A stretch of DNA of 42,403 nt. Origin: CAAGNP01 sp045595965 (GTDB lineage Bacteria; Bacteroidota; Bacteroidia; Bacteroidales; UBA932). The position numbers and the translations under genes are program-made. The stretch is from the NCBI GenBank assembly GCA_045595965.1, contig JAZOBN010000011.1:1-42403 (forward strand), written 5' to 3'. Below the pieces are notes generated by a model. The model ran no database searches and was not told the DNA's origin. It saw only the letters and a program-made list of their open reading frames with translations. This document shows, piece after piece, positions 33,794 through 42,124 of this stretch (position 1 is the first letter of the stretch; every line of letters begins with the position of its first letter).

Positions 33794-34489
33794 ATGGCAA
33801 AAAAAGAGGGGATCAGAAAACTATTTGACAATATCGCTCCAGACTACGACAAACTCAACCACATTCTCTCTCTGAATATCGACAAAGGGTGGAGAAAAAA
33901 AGCAGTAAAACAGATTGTCGATACAGCATCTCCGCTTCAGATTCTTGATGTGGCGTGCGGCACCGGCGATTTTACAATTGAGATTGCAACAAAAGCTGCT
34001 TTAGGAAGCAAGATAACAGGAATTGACCTTTCTGAAGGGATGATGAAGATAGGGAGGGAAAAGATCAGGAAGGCCGGTATTGAGGCAGAGCTTGTCCAGG
34101 GTGATTGCGAAGAACTCCCATACGGAAGCAACACTTTCGACCGAATATCTGTAGGCTTCGGTGTCAGAAACTTCGAGCACCTCGATATTGGGTTGAAAGA
34201 GATGAACAGGGTACTCAAACAAGGGGGAAAACTTGTAATTCTCGAGTTGTCTGTCCCTTCAAATCCATTTATCAGATGGTGCTATAAACTATACTTCCTG
34301 AAGATTCTCCCCGCTATCGGAGGGAGGGTTTCAGGAGACAGAAGCGCTTACGAATACCTCCCTGCATCTGTCCTCAACTTTCCACTTCCCGAAAAGTTCA
34401 TACCTATGATGCGTCAGGCCGGATTCAGTGATGTTATCCACAAGTCCCTCACACTGGGAATCTGCAGAATGTATATTGGAATAAAGTAA
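33794..34489 (+). CDS. menG: Demethylmenaquinone methyltransferase
   Basis: SAM-dependent C-methyltransferase, 231 residues, of the UbiE/MenG family; the last step of menaquinone synthesis. Seen are LFDNIAPDYDKLNHILSL, the SAM loop LDVACGTGDFTIEIA, and RISVGFGVRNFEHLD with PGGKLVILE-like KQGGKLVILELS. Its neighbour menA (one base away) makes its substrate, supporting menaquinone rather than ubiquinone. Confidence 0.95.
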   Translation: MAKKEGIRKLFDNIAPDYDKLNHILSLNIDKGWRKKAVKQIVDTASPLQILDVACGTGDFTIEIATKAALGSKITGIDLSEGMMKIGREKIRKAGIEAELVQGDCEELPYGSNTFDRISVGFGVRNFEHLDIGLKEMNRVLKQGGKLVILELSVPSNPFIRWCYKLYFLKILPAIGGRVSGDRSAYEYLPASVLNFPLPEKFIPMMRQAGFSDVIHKSLTLGICRMYIGIK

Positions 34490-34490
34490 T

Positions 34491-35387
34491 ATGTTCAGAA
34501 GTTGGATAGAGGCTATGAGATTGAGGACACTGCCGGTGAGTATGTCGGGGGTGATTGCGGGTATTGCTGTTTCCCTCCTTTCGGGAGGTTTAAGAATTGT
34601 CCCTGCCCTTCTTACCCTCCTGTTTGCACTCCTTGCACAGATATCATCAAATTTTGCCAATGAATATTTTGATTACAAGAATGGTATAGACGCCAAAGGG
34701 AGAGAAGGTTTCAGAAGGGGAGTCACTGAGGGGGACATCTCCCCTCAAGCCATGAAAAATGCCACATTCATCACTCTGTTTGCTGCTGCAATTACAGGGT
34801 GTCTGATCCTTTTTTACGGTAGCTGGTGGATGATTCCGATCGGCATCTCCATAGGTATTTTTGCATTGGCATATAGTGCAGGTCCTTACCCGTTGTCACA
34901 CCACGGACTTGGAGATATCGCTGTCATCATATTCTTCGGCATAGTTCCCGTCACATTGACCAGCTATCTTCAGTTGGGAAACTGGGAAAACATATCCCTC
35001 TCCCTCCCACTCTCTGTAGCAATCGGTCTGCTTGCAGCCAATGTTTTGATTGTCAACAACTATAGAGATATGGAGAGTGACAAATCGGTAGGTAAGAAAA
35101 CCACTGTAGTATTATTCGGAAGAGGTGTAATGGGATATGCATATCTCCTCTCCGGAACGGTAGCAATGGGTGTGATGTTCCCTTTATGGGAACTCCTTCC
35201 ACTATGGTCATTGATTTGCCCATCAGTATATCTTGTGATGCACCTGAGAACCTGGAGAAAGATGGTTGCATCAAGGGGTGGAGCACTCAATCCCATTCTC
35301 GGAGAGACTGCCCGCAACCTTCTGTTGTTTACAACATTGTTCCTTATTTGCGTTGTGATATATATCAGTTCTTCTCCCTGCGTCTGA
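34491..35387 (+). CDS. menA: 1,4-dihydroxy-2-naphthoate polyprenyltransferase
   Basis: A polytopic membrane protein of the UbiA superfamily, 298 residues and about eight or nine helices. The first Asp-rich region is NFANEYFDYKNGID and the second NNYRDMESDKSVGKKT, with AYSAGPYPLSHHGLGD between them, as in MenA. It prenylates DHNA with loss of CO2. It lies one base after menG. Its last 23 bases overlap the end of the convergent BASS gene. Confidence 0.93.
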   Translation: MFRSWIEAMRLRTLPVSMSGVIAGIAVSLLSGGLRIVPALLTLLFALLAQISSNFANEYFDYKNGIDAKGREGFRRGVTEGDISPQAMKNATFITLFAAAITGCLILFYGSWWMIPIGISIGIFALAYSAGPYPLSHHGLGDIAVIIFFGIVPVTLTSYLQLGNWENISLSLPLSVAIGLLAANVLIVNNYRDMESDKSVGKKTTVVLFGRGVMGYAYLLSGTVAMGVMFPLWELLPLWSLICPSVYLVMHLRTWRKMVASRGGALNPILGETARNLLLFTTLFLICVVIYISSSPCV

Positions 35388-36225
35388 TTACATAGACATA
35401 AATCAGGAGAATCACATTCATCAGCAAAGCATAAATGATAGCCGGGATTGCCATCTCACCACTATTAAAAATAAAAGGAGATGTAGCGATTGCTATTGCC
35501 TGAGCGGCATTCTGCATACCCACTTCTATAACAATTGTCCTTCGTACTGCAGAATCATCCCCCCCCAATCTTGACAAAAAGGAACTGACGGTCATTGCTG
35601 CAATTATCATAAACCCTATAGACAAGCCCAATATCTTGAAATTGTCTATAATTTCACGTGTATACTGGAGGAAAAATACAAAAGCAAGTAGCATCAGGGC
35701 AGGGAAAGCACATTTACCCAAAACCTTGTTCACTTTTGCTGCTGATTCTGGTGCAAAATATCTAAAAACAATACCGCATAGCAGCGGCACAAACAAGAGG
35801 ACAATATTCTGCACAATCAATTTCCCTACCGGAAGAACCACCTCTATTCCAGATTGTTGCGATACAAAACCAGAAACAAACTCCATAATTACAGGTAGAG
35901 TAAACAGAGTTAGGATACTGCTGATTGCTGTCAATGTCACCGAAAGTGCAACATCACCTTTTGCAAGCATAGAAAAGACATTCGACGAGCTTCCCCCCGG
36001 ACAGCAGGCAACAAGGACGACCCCCATAAAATATATGGGTGGAAGTTTCAGCACCCAAGCTATACCAAAAGCAATAAGGGGGAGGATTATAATCTGACCT
36101 ACCATCCCTATAATCACCCCTTTTGGATTTCTTGCAACATTTGTAAAGGCCTTTTTATTCAAATCTGTCCCCAACAAAAACATCAGAGCAATCAGAATAG
36201 GCATTACTATCCATATAGTATTCAT
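35365..36225 (-). CDS. BASS-family (bile acid:sodium symporter) transporter
   Basis: A membrane protein of 286 residues with eight to ten hydrophobic helices. VLVACCPGGSSSNVFSMLAKGDVALSV is the family hallmark (about 70-95; GG-SSN motif), and EVGMQNAAQAIAIA is the second half motif. Family members move organic anions such as bile acids, pantoate or pyruvate with sodium; the substrate here is unknown. Own promoter at 36249-36280. Confidence 0.9.
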   Translation of the reverse strand: MNTIWIVMPILIALMFLLGTDLNKKAFTNVARNPKGVIIGMVGQIIILPLIAFGIAWVLKLPPIYFMGVVLVACCPGGSSSNVFSMLAKGDVALSVTLTAISSILTLFTLPVIMEFVSGFVSQQSGIEVVLPVGKLIVQNIVLLFVPLLCGIVFRYFAPESAAKVNKVLGKCAFPALMLLAFVFFLQYTREIIDNFKILGLSIGFMIIAAMTVSSFLSRLGGDDSAVRRTIVIEVGMQNAAQAIAIATSPFIFNSGEMAIPAIIYALLMNVILLIYVYVIRRREKN

Positions 36226-36248
36226 ATCCTTTTTTCTATAAAAGCGGC

Positions 36249-36280
36249 CAAAGGTATCAAAATTGGGCTATATTTGCAAA
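36249..36280 (-). promoter_or_regulatory. Promoter of the BASS transporter gene
   Basis: -33 TTTG (36277-36280), 20-base spacer, -7 TACCTTTG (36249-36256) on the minus strand, 24 bases before the ATG. Confidence 0.85.
36269..36276 (+). promoter_or_regulatory. -7 element of the DUF4491 gene
   Basis: TATATTTG on the plus strand, 20 bases before ATG 36297. No -33 TTTG. It sits inside the spacer of the divergent BASS promoter, so the two are mutually exclusive. Confidence 0.55.
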
Positions 36281-36296
36281 GTTAAAGCTAAGAGAA

Positions 36297-36590
36297 ATGA
36301 ATTTAGGAGGAATATTGGTGGGTCTGGCCACTTTTCTGATAATTGGGATTTTTCACCCTATAGTCATCAAAGCTGAGTACTGGTTGGGGGTAAAATGCTG
36401 GTGGATATTCGTAATCGGAGGTCTCGCATTTGGTGCAGCCTCTATTCTGGTCGAAAATATAATTGTATCAACTATTCTTGGAGTAACTGCATTTTCCTCA
36501 TTCTGGAGTATTCTGGAACTTTTTCATCAAAGGGAGAGGGTAAATAAAGGGTGGTTTCCCGAAGGACCGGGACATAAAAAAAGAGGCTAA
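36297..36590 (+). CDS. Small DUF4491 membrane protein
   Basis: A 97-residue protein with about three hydrophobic helices (GGILVGLATFLIIGIFHPIV; WWIFVIGGLAFGAASILV; STILGVTAFSSFWSILELF) and a short basic tail with HQRERVNKGWFP. The HPIVIKAEY and ELFHQRERV regions are typical of DUF4491 proteins of Bacteroidetes and Firmicutes. Function unknown. Its stop overlaps the convergent stop of the next gene as CTAA. Confidence 0.85.
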   Translation: MNLGGILVGLATFLIIGIFHPIVIKAEYWLGVKCWWIFVIGGLAFGAASILVENIIVSTILGVTAFSSFWSILELFHQRERVNKGWFPEGPGHKKRG

Positions 36591-36600
36591 AGAGCCTCTT
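36576..36600 (-). terminator. Terminator embedded in the gene ends
   Basis: AAGAGGCT (36581-36588), loop AAAG, AGCCTCTT (36593-36600): an 8-bp stem with U-tract on the minus strand (A run 36576-36582). The hairpin includes the last codons and stop of the minus-strand gene and the stop of the plus-strand gene, so it serves the minus gene and perhaps weakly both. Confidence 0.8.
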
Positions 36601-37111
36601 CTATCATTTTCATAAGGTTTTCAAACTCCTTTTCGTCGTACCCTTTGGAGGCATGGATCAGTTTTCCATCTTTTCCAAACAGGTAAGCTCTTGGTATTGT
36701 TATATCTGCAAATTTGGAATATACCCCCCTTTTTGGATCCGGGTAGAGAGGAAATGAAAAATTTTTGGTTTCGTTATAGGTGGTAAGCTCTTCATCCGTA
36801 TGCTCGCGTCCTACAACAATAAGTTTGAATCCCTTTTCGTTTTTATATTTTGGCCAAAGCTCTTTCTGAACAGCAGCCAGCTCCTTTTGGCACGGTGCAC
36901 ACCAGGTGGCAAAAAAAGTTATAAGGAGAACATCACCTTCTACATCTTTTGAAGAGATATTTCCATTGACCGAAGAAGAGAGGGTAAATTCGGGGAGAGG
37001 ATCTCCCGGTTTCATCTCCTCACGGTTATTCTTATCCTGGGCCACAACTTTATTGATGCTTATTATTGAAAAAGCACATAGGGCCAATGCAAAAAATATG
37101 ATTTTCTTCAT
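36587..37111 (-). CDS. TlpA-like thiol-disulfide oxidoreductase
   Basis: A 174-residue secreted protein: signal peptide MKKIIFFALALCAFSIISINKVVAQ, then a thioredoxin fold with the active site FFATWCAPCQKELA and the cis-proline in ITIPRAYLFGKDG. It may reduce or oxidise disulfides of exported proteins or act in cytochrome c maturation. The gene begins 17 bases after the PIG-L gene stop and is probably co-transcribed with it. Confidence 0.92.
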   Translation of the reverse strand: MKKIIFFALALCAFSIISINKVVAQDKNNREEMKPGDPLPEFTLSSSVNGNISSKDVEGDVLLITFFATWCAPCQKELAAVQKELWPKYKNEKGFKLIVVGREHTDEELTTYNETKNFSFPLYPDPKRGVYSKFADITIPRAYLFGKDGKLIHASKGYDEKEFENLMKMIEEAL

Positions 37112-37128
37112 AATTCGTCCTCCTCTAT

Positions 37129-37878
37129 CTATTTTATGTAAGTTTTTCCCCTTTGAAGATGGAAGAAGGCCTCAGCTTGCGCTACCCCTATCTCCCTGCC
37201 GCGGAATTTCCCCATACCGCCGTGCCAGTCATCCACCCAGCTTTCCGGGTCCTGACTTACGTGGCAGAAACAGGCCTCCCTCTTCTTGTCGGCCACCTCT
37301 GAAATATCCACATAATCTGTAGGATGGAATCCTTGTGACTGAAGGCCGGTCATAGCCTCATGGTAGTACAGTTCAAAAGTATAACCAAGTCTGCGCCAGG
37401 CATCATATACCAATGATGCACATACACGATGGTCCGCGTGTGAATCGATGGGCCAGTGGGTAATCACTATGTCCGGATTTTCAGCTGCAATAGCCTCTTT
37501 CATCTCTGTGTAGCGGGCTTTGGTTATTTCCGAGCTCCCGTCAATCTGGGTCAGGAAAACAGGTTTGGCCCCCATCACCTTGCAAGCATTTATAGCCTCC
37601 TGCCTCCTGATAGCGGCAGCCTCGTCGTGAGATTTTCCAGGAATACCTGCTTCCCCCTTGGTCATATAGAGACTTACCACATCGTAGCCGAGTTTATTCA
37701 TAACAAGAATTGTCCCTCCACAGCAAGACTCCGGATCATCTGGATGAGCACCGATAACCATAACCTTTTTCTTCTTTGAAGTATCCCCTTTTTTGTCTTG
37801 TGCAAATGCGGGCAACCCCACAACAGATGCCCCCAACAAAGCAGCTCCTGTTTTCTTTAGCATTTCTCTCCTTTCCAT
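37129..37878 (-). CDS. Exported PIG-L/LmbE-family deacetylase
   Basis: A 249-residue protein. The N-terminus MERREMLKKTGAALLGASVV followed by AFAQ looks like a Tat-type or ordinary export signal. The catalytic and zinc motif is VIGAHPDDPESCCGG (AHPDDxE), and THWPIDSHADHRV carries the distal HxxDH zinc ligands. PIG-L enzymes remove acetyl from N-acetylglucosaminyl compounds. The export signal argues against the cytoplasmic bacillithiol enzyme BshB1. Substrate unknown. Confidence 0.88.
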   Translation of the reverse strand: MERREMLKKTGAALLGASVVGLPAFAQDKKGDTSKKKKVMVIGAHPDDPESCCGGTILVMNKLGYDVVSLYMTKGEAGIPGKSHDEAAAIRRQEAINACKVMGAKPVFLTQIDGSSEITKARYTEMKEAIAAENPDIVITHWPIDSHADHRVCASLVYDAWRRLGYTFELYYHEAMTGLQSQGFHPTDYVDISEVADKKREACFCHVSQDPESWVDDWHGGMGKFRGREIGVAQAEAFFHLQRGKTYIK

Positions 37879-37944
37879 AAATAGTCAGATTTTATTTTGA
37901 TACAATATTAAACAATTTATCACACTTCATCAAATGAATTCTTT

Positions 37945-37952
37945 TACCTTTG
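37945..37952 (+). promoter_or_regulatory. -7 element of the DUF454/TauE/GH97 unit
   Basis: TACCTTTG on the plus strand, 17 bases before ATG 37970; no convincing -33 box. Confidence 0.5.
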
Positions 37953-37969
37953 TGCCGTTATAGTAATAT

Positions 37970-38332
37970 ATGAAGTGGATTCTTACCATATTGGGACTTA
38001 TTTCGCTGGGGCTTGGTATCTTAGGGATTTTTCTCCCCGTCCTTCCTACCACTCCACTGCTTCTGCTGGCTGCAGCCCTTTTTCTCCGCAGTCACAAAGG
38101 GCTGTACGACTGGTTGCTGAATCATCCTAAATTGGGACCATACATACAGAATTTCATGATACACAAATCAATTCCACTGAAGATAAAGATCATATCTATC
38201 AGTATGATATGGATTACACTTCTCAATTGCGCAATTTTTGTGGTGCAACACTGGGCTCTGCGGCTGATGTTCATTCTTCTGGCTATTGCTATAACCGCCC
38301 ATATACTTTCCTATAAAACATTAAAGAAATAG
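37970..38332 (+). CDS. DUF454 (YbaN-like) membrane protein
   Basis: A 120-residue inner-membrane protein. The N-terminal pattern GLGILGIFLPVLPTTPLLLLAAALFLRSH and the WLLNHPKLGPYIQNF segment are hallmarks of the YbaN/DUF454 family. Two helices at the N-terminus and two at the C-terminus. Function unknown. Nine bases separate it from the TauE gene. Confidence 0.9.
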   Translation: MKWILTILGLISLGLGILGIFLPVLPTTPLLLLAAALFLRSHKGLYDWLLNHPKLGPYIQNFMIHKSIPLKIKIISISMIWITLLNCAIFVVQHWALRLMFILLAIAITAHILSYKTLKK

Positions 38333-38341
38333 AGAAAGAGC

Positions 38342-39088
38342 ATGACCCAGATATTTACAGAAAATATTTTTCAGATATTTCTCCTTGCGACAGGGGCAAG
38401 TTTTGTCCAGAGGACTACGGGATTTGGATTCGGCATTTTCATAATGACGTTGCTCCCCTTCCTTATGCCATCATACGGTGAAGCTACCGGTCTGTCGGGA
38501 TTACTGGCATTTACAACCTCTCTGATTGCGGCAATAAAATACCGCAGATATATTACATGGAGAAGATTGATCCCCATTCTCTCTATCTTTCTGATTACCT
38601 CTACAATTGCAATATTTCTCCTCAAGGAGATGCACGACAATACGATAAGAATTATCCTCGGTATCATTCTAATTTTTGTAAGTATCTGGTTTGCTTTCCT
38701 GAACAAGCGGATCAAGTTCAAGACAACTCTGCCATACCAGCTTGGGGCCGGCTCTGTCAGTGGTCTGATGGGGGGATTTTTTGGGATGCATGGTCCCCCT
38801 GCTGTCCTTTATTTCATCTCTTCCGAAGAGGATAAAGAGCACTATATGGGGATGATACAGACCTATTTTGTAATTACCAATGCTATGATGACTCTCGTCA
38901 GAGGCTACAATGGTTTTATAACTCATGAGGTGGGGAAATGTTACATATTCTGTCTCGGAGCGGTGGCAATTGGCTCTCTCCTTGGGTCATGGGCCTTCAG
39001 TCGCATCCCCGGCAGGAAATTTCCATACGTTGTATATGGATATATCGGGATAAGCGGAATAATTATCCTGTGCAGTTCTTTATTATGA
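38342..39088 (+). CDS. TauE/SafE-family permease
   Basis: A 248-residue membrane protein with about seven to eight helices. The two halves carry related motifs: ASFVQRTTGFGFGIF near the N-terminus and LGAGSVSGLMGGFFGMHGPPAVLY in the middle. The family exports sulfoacetate, sulfite or related organic anions; the cargo here is unknown. It lies between DUF454 and GH97 genes on the same strand. Confidence 0.88.
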   Translation: MTQIFTENIFQIFLLATGASFVQRTTGFGFGIFIMTLLPFLMPSYGEATGLSGLLAFTTSLIAAIKYRRYITWRRLIPILSIFLITSTIAIFLLKEMHDNTIRIILGIILIFVSIWFAFLNKRIKFKTTLPYQLGAGSVSGLMGGFFGMHGPPAVLYFISSEEDKEHYMGMIQTYFVITNAMMTLVRGYNGFITHEVGKCYIFCLGAVAIGSLLGSWAFSRIPGRKFPYVVYGYIGISGIIILCSSLL

Positions 39089-39107
39089 ATTATATATAGA
39101 TACAGAT

Positions 39108-41273
39108 ATGAAAAAGATTATCTTGATTCTGACTATTGCAATAGTTTCATGTGCCCCTAAAAAGACAATTACAGGGACCATCCCACTCACCTCCCCTGAT
39201 GGCGATCTAACTATGGAATTTATCCTTGAAGATGGTGTTCCGATGTATTCACTCAAACACAAAGGGAGAGATGTCCTGCTCCCAAGTCGCCTTGGATTCG
39301 AGATAAGGGGGACAATGAAATCGGGACAAATCAACTTTGACCAAGATAAAATCACAAAATCAGACACCAAACCAAGTTTCTTCTTCGACAGAGAGTTCGA
39401 ACTTACCGGGAGTTCCACCGACAGCTTTGACGAAATCTGGGAACCCGTATGGGGAGAAGAGAGTTCTATCCGCAACCATTACAACGAACTCCTTGTCCAT
39501 CTCAAGCAAAAGGGGAGCGATCGTACTCTCAACATCCGCTTCAGGCTCTATGATGATGGTCTGGGATTCAGATACGAATTTCCTGCCGGAGGCAAACTCA
39601 CACATTTTGTAATTAAAGAAGAACTCACGGAGTTTGCAATGGCAGATGACTGTTTTGCGTGGTGGATTCCAGGTGATTATGACACTCAGGAGTATGAATA
39701 TGGTGAATGCCGGCTCTCTGAGATCGAAGAAAATTTTGAAAAACAAATATGGGCAAACAGTTCTCAAACCCCTTTCAGCAAGAGGGGTGTACAAACATCT
39801 CTTCAAATGAAGAGTGGCAATGGCCTTTATATCAACATACACGAAGCTGCTCTGGTAAACTATCCCTGTATGCACCTGCTGGTGGATGGGAAGAATCACA
39901 CTCTCCGTTCATGGCTCACTCCCGATGCTCAGGGTTGGAAAGGGTATATGCAGACCCCCTGCCACACTCCATGGAGGACAGTACAAGTAGCAGAGAGCGC
40001 TGTGGAACAACTCTCAAGCCGTCTCATACTCAACCTGAACGAACCGTGCGCCATAGAAAATGTAAGTTGGATAAGACCTGTCAAATATATGGGGGTATGG
40101 TGGGAGATGATTACAGACAAAAGCTCCTGGTCATACACCAATGTACCATCGGTAAAGCTTGGAGAATTTGACTACACCAAAGCAATTCCAAATGGGACAC
40201 ATGGAGCCAACAATGCAAAAGTACGTCAATATATAGACTTCGCTTCGGAGCACGGTTTCGATGCACTTCTGGTGGAGGGGTGGAATATTGGATGGGAAGA
40301 TTGGGCCAATTGCAGCAAAGACTATGTATTTGACTTTCAAACCCCATATCCGGACTTCGACATTAAGGGGCTAAACGAGTATGCCCATTCCAAAGGGATC
40401 ACTCTGATAATGCACCACGAAACTTCAAGTTCCGTACGCAACTACGAAAGGCATATGGAGGCAGCCTATCAACTGATGAACAAATATGGATACAAATCTG
40501 TGAAATCGGGCTATGTAGGGAACATTATTCCAAGAGGTGAATACCACTACGGACAGTGGATGGTTAATCACTATCTGCATGCTGTAAAAGAGGCTGCCAA
40601 ACATAAAATTACAGTCAATGCCCACGAAGCTGTCCGCCCCACAGGACTTTGCCGCACATACCCTAATCTGATCGGAAACGAATCTGCTATGGGCAATGAG
40701 TACCAGGCATTTGGAGGGATAGGACCAAAACATGTCACCATACTCCCCTTTACACGGCTTAATGGTGGACCGATGGACTACACACCCGGGATATTTGAAC
40801 AGAACCTTAAGGAGTGGAGCGGTAAAAACTCCTGGGTCAATGCCACCATTGCCAATCAGCTTGCACTCTATCTGACAATGTACTCCCCTCTCCAGATGGC
40901 AGCCGACACACCGGATCATTATCGCGAACATATGGATGCATTCCAATTCATTAAAGATGTCGCAATCGACTGGAAAGAGAGCCGTTACCTATATGCAGAG
41001 CCAGGTGATTACCTGATTGTTGCCAGAAAAGCCAAAGATGGAGGGCAATGGTTCTGCGGTGGTGTTACCGATGACAATGCCAGAGAATTTGACATTCAGT
41101 TGGACTTTCTCGAAGATGGGGAATATGAGGCCACCATTTACGCCGACTCAAATGACGCACACTACAAAAGCAATCCAAAAGGGTATACCATTACCAGACA
41201 GAAAGTAACATCAGAAAGCGCTATCCACGTCAGAATGGCTCCAGGTGGTGGCTTTGCAATATCATTCAAGTAA
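39108..41273 (+). CDS. GH97 alpha-glucosidase-type lipoprotein
   Basis: A 721-residue glycoside hydrolase. The signal sequence ends in AIVSC (Cys15), predicting a lipoprotein. An N-terminal beta-sandwich is followed by a TIM barrel with DALLVEGWNIGWEDW. Acidic residues E438 (HHETSS), E507 (NAHEAVRP) and E531 (GNEYQAFGG) each fall one position from E439, E508 and E532 of Bacteroides SusB as I recall them, which supports the inverting alpha-glucosidase subgroup. No SusC/SusD pair is present, so the gene is outside a typical utilisation locus. It is 19 bases after the TauE gene. Confidence 0.93.
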   Translation: MKKIILILTIAIVSCAPKKTITGTIPLTSPDGDLTMEFILEDGVPMYSLKHKGRDVLLPSRLGFEIRGTMKSGQINFDQDKITKSDTKPSFFFDREFELTGSSTDSFDEIWEPVWGEESSIRNHYNELLVHLKQKGSDRTLNIRFRLYDDGLGFRYEFPAGGKLTHFVIKEELTEFAMADDCFAWWIPGDYDTQEYEYGECRLSEIEENFEKQIWANSSQTPFSKRGVQTSLQMKSGNGLYINIHEAALVNYPCMHLLVDGKNHTLRSWLTPDAQGWKGYMQTPCHTPWRTVQVAESAVEQLSSRLILNLNEPCAIENVSWIRPVKYMGVWWEMITDKSSWSYTNVPSVKLGEFDYTKAIPNGTHGANNAKVRQYIDFASEHGFDALLVEGWNIGWEDWANCSKDYVFDFQTPYPDFDIKGLNEYAHSKGITLIMHHETSSSVRNYERHMEAAYQLMNKYGYKSVKSGYVGNIIPRGEYHYGQWMVNHYLHAVKEAAKHKITVNAHEAVRPTGLCRTYPNLIGNESAMGNEYQAFGGIGPKHVTILPFTRLNGGPMDYTPGIFEQNLKEWSGKNSWVNATIANQLALYLTMYSPLQMAADTPDHYREHMDAFQFIKDVAIDWKESRYLYAEPGDYLIVARKAKDGGQWFCGGVTDDNAREFDIQLDFLEDGEYEATIYADSNDAHYKSNPKGYTITRQKVTSESAIHVRMAPGGGFAISFK

Positions 41274-41280
41274 ATCATCA

Positions 41281-41299
41281 GTTGGGGATAATTCCCAAC
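41281..41299. terminator. Weak hairpin between convergent GH97 and XRE genes
   Basis: GTTGGG (41281-41286) and CCCAAC (41294-41299) with a 7-base loop. There is no T-tract on either side, so termination is uncertain. Confidence 0.35.
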
Positions 41300-41302
41300 C
41301 GG

Positions 41303-41530
41303 TCAAGAGACTCCTTTCTGGTCCTCCTCTGCCCTGTATTCAAGAATATCTCCAGGCTGGCAATCAAGAGCCTTGCAGAGGGCAGACAATGTTGAAAAGC
41401 GTACAGCTTTGGCTTTGCCTGTCTTCAAAATTGAGAGATTCACTGGGGTAATCCCCACCTTCTCCGCCAGCTCAGTAGAGGACATCTTCCTCTTGGCCAG
41501 CATAACATCTACATTTACTATAATTGGCAT
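41303..41530 (-). CDS. Small XRE/Cro-type transcriptional regulator
   Basis: A 75-residue protein that is almost only a helix-turn-helix: KMSSTELAEKVGITPVNLSI, then LKTGKAKAVRFSTLSALCKA and DCQPGDILEYRAEED. It resembles the YozG-type regulators that accompany DUF2975 proteins. The stop lies 30 bases after the convergent GH97 stop. The upstream DUF2975 gene is 15 bases away. It probably controls its own operon through the inverted repeat at 42031-42080. Confidence 0.9.
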   Translation of the reverse strand: MPIIVNVDVMLAKRKMSSTELAEKVGITPVNLSILKTGKAKAVRFSTLSALCKALDCQPGDILEYRAEEDQKGVS

Positions 41531-41545
41531 AACTCTCCCTCCATA

Positions 41546-42016
41546 TTAAATTGTAAGACTGTTCTCTTCACTGACTCTGACTGCGATTTTGTAGATCATA
41601 GCAAAAACTGCAATTATTAACGAAATACCCACATCATCAGTATCAATCAGCAGATTATCAGTACCTGTAAGGATTCCGCCATTGCTATAGCAGAAATTAT
41701 ATATGAATAAGGAGATGGCAGAAAGATAGAGGATAGTAACGTTCACCGCCGGGAAAAGGATACCATTTTTAAGGCCCTTGATGGTCTTGACAAGAAATGT
41801 AGTGATCAGTCCGAAGAATGCTACTCCACCAAGAGGTCTCCCTATCGCAACAAGCAATTGTAACCATTTTCCGGTATCGGACCATACTACACCAATATTT
41901 TCTGGTTTAATGACCATAACAATACCTTGAACAAATACCAATAAGGCAGAAAGAGCACAGAAAATAATAATAACAACAGATACTGCTGTAATCGATTTAA
42001 TTGAATTTTGTTTCAT
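41546..42016 (-). CDS. DUF2975 membrane protein
   Basis: A 156-residue protein with four predicted helices (about 10-35, 65-90, 95-120 and 135-150), starting MKQNSIKSITAVSVVIIIFC. DUF2975 proteins are usually encoded next to a small XRE regulator, as here. The role is unknown; a sensing or stress partner of the regulator is plausible. It carries the promoter and thus transcribes both genes. Confidence 0.85.
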   Translation of the reverse strand: MKQNSIKSITAVSVVIIIFCALSALLVFVQGIVMVIKPENIGVVWSDTGKWLQLLVAIGRPLGGVAFFGLITTFLVKTIKGLKNGILFPAVNVTILYLSAISLFIYNFCYSNGGILTGTDNLLIDTDDVGISLIIAVFAMIYKIAVRVSEENSLTI

Positions 42017-42030
42017 ATCTCAATAATTAT

Positions 42031-42080
42031 TTATTGTTATTCGATATGCAAAGATAAAAATAATTATCGAAAAACAATAA
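42031..42080 (-). promoter_or_regulatory. Promoter with 16-bp inverted repeat, probable XRE operator
   Basis: -7 TATCTTTG (42049-42056) with a -33-like TTG (42075-42077), spacer 18 bases, on the minus strand. Arms 42031-42046 and 42065-42080 are inverted repeats with 15 of 16 matches (core TATCGAAxAACAATAA), separated by 18 bases that contain the -7 box; the distal arm covers the -33. A dimer bound here would block the polymerase. Confidence 0.7.
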
Positions 42081-42124
42081 TTTATTAAAAATAATCGTAA
42101 CAAATATCCACATCCCCCAAAAAC

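Noticed and set aside
39108..41273. GH97 gene considered as part of a polysaccharide utilisation locus
   Set aside because: No SusC, SusD, regulator or other glycoside hydrolase is adjacent.
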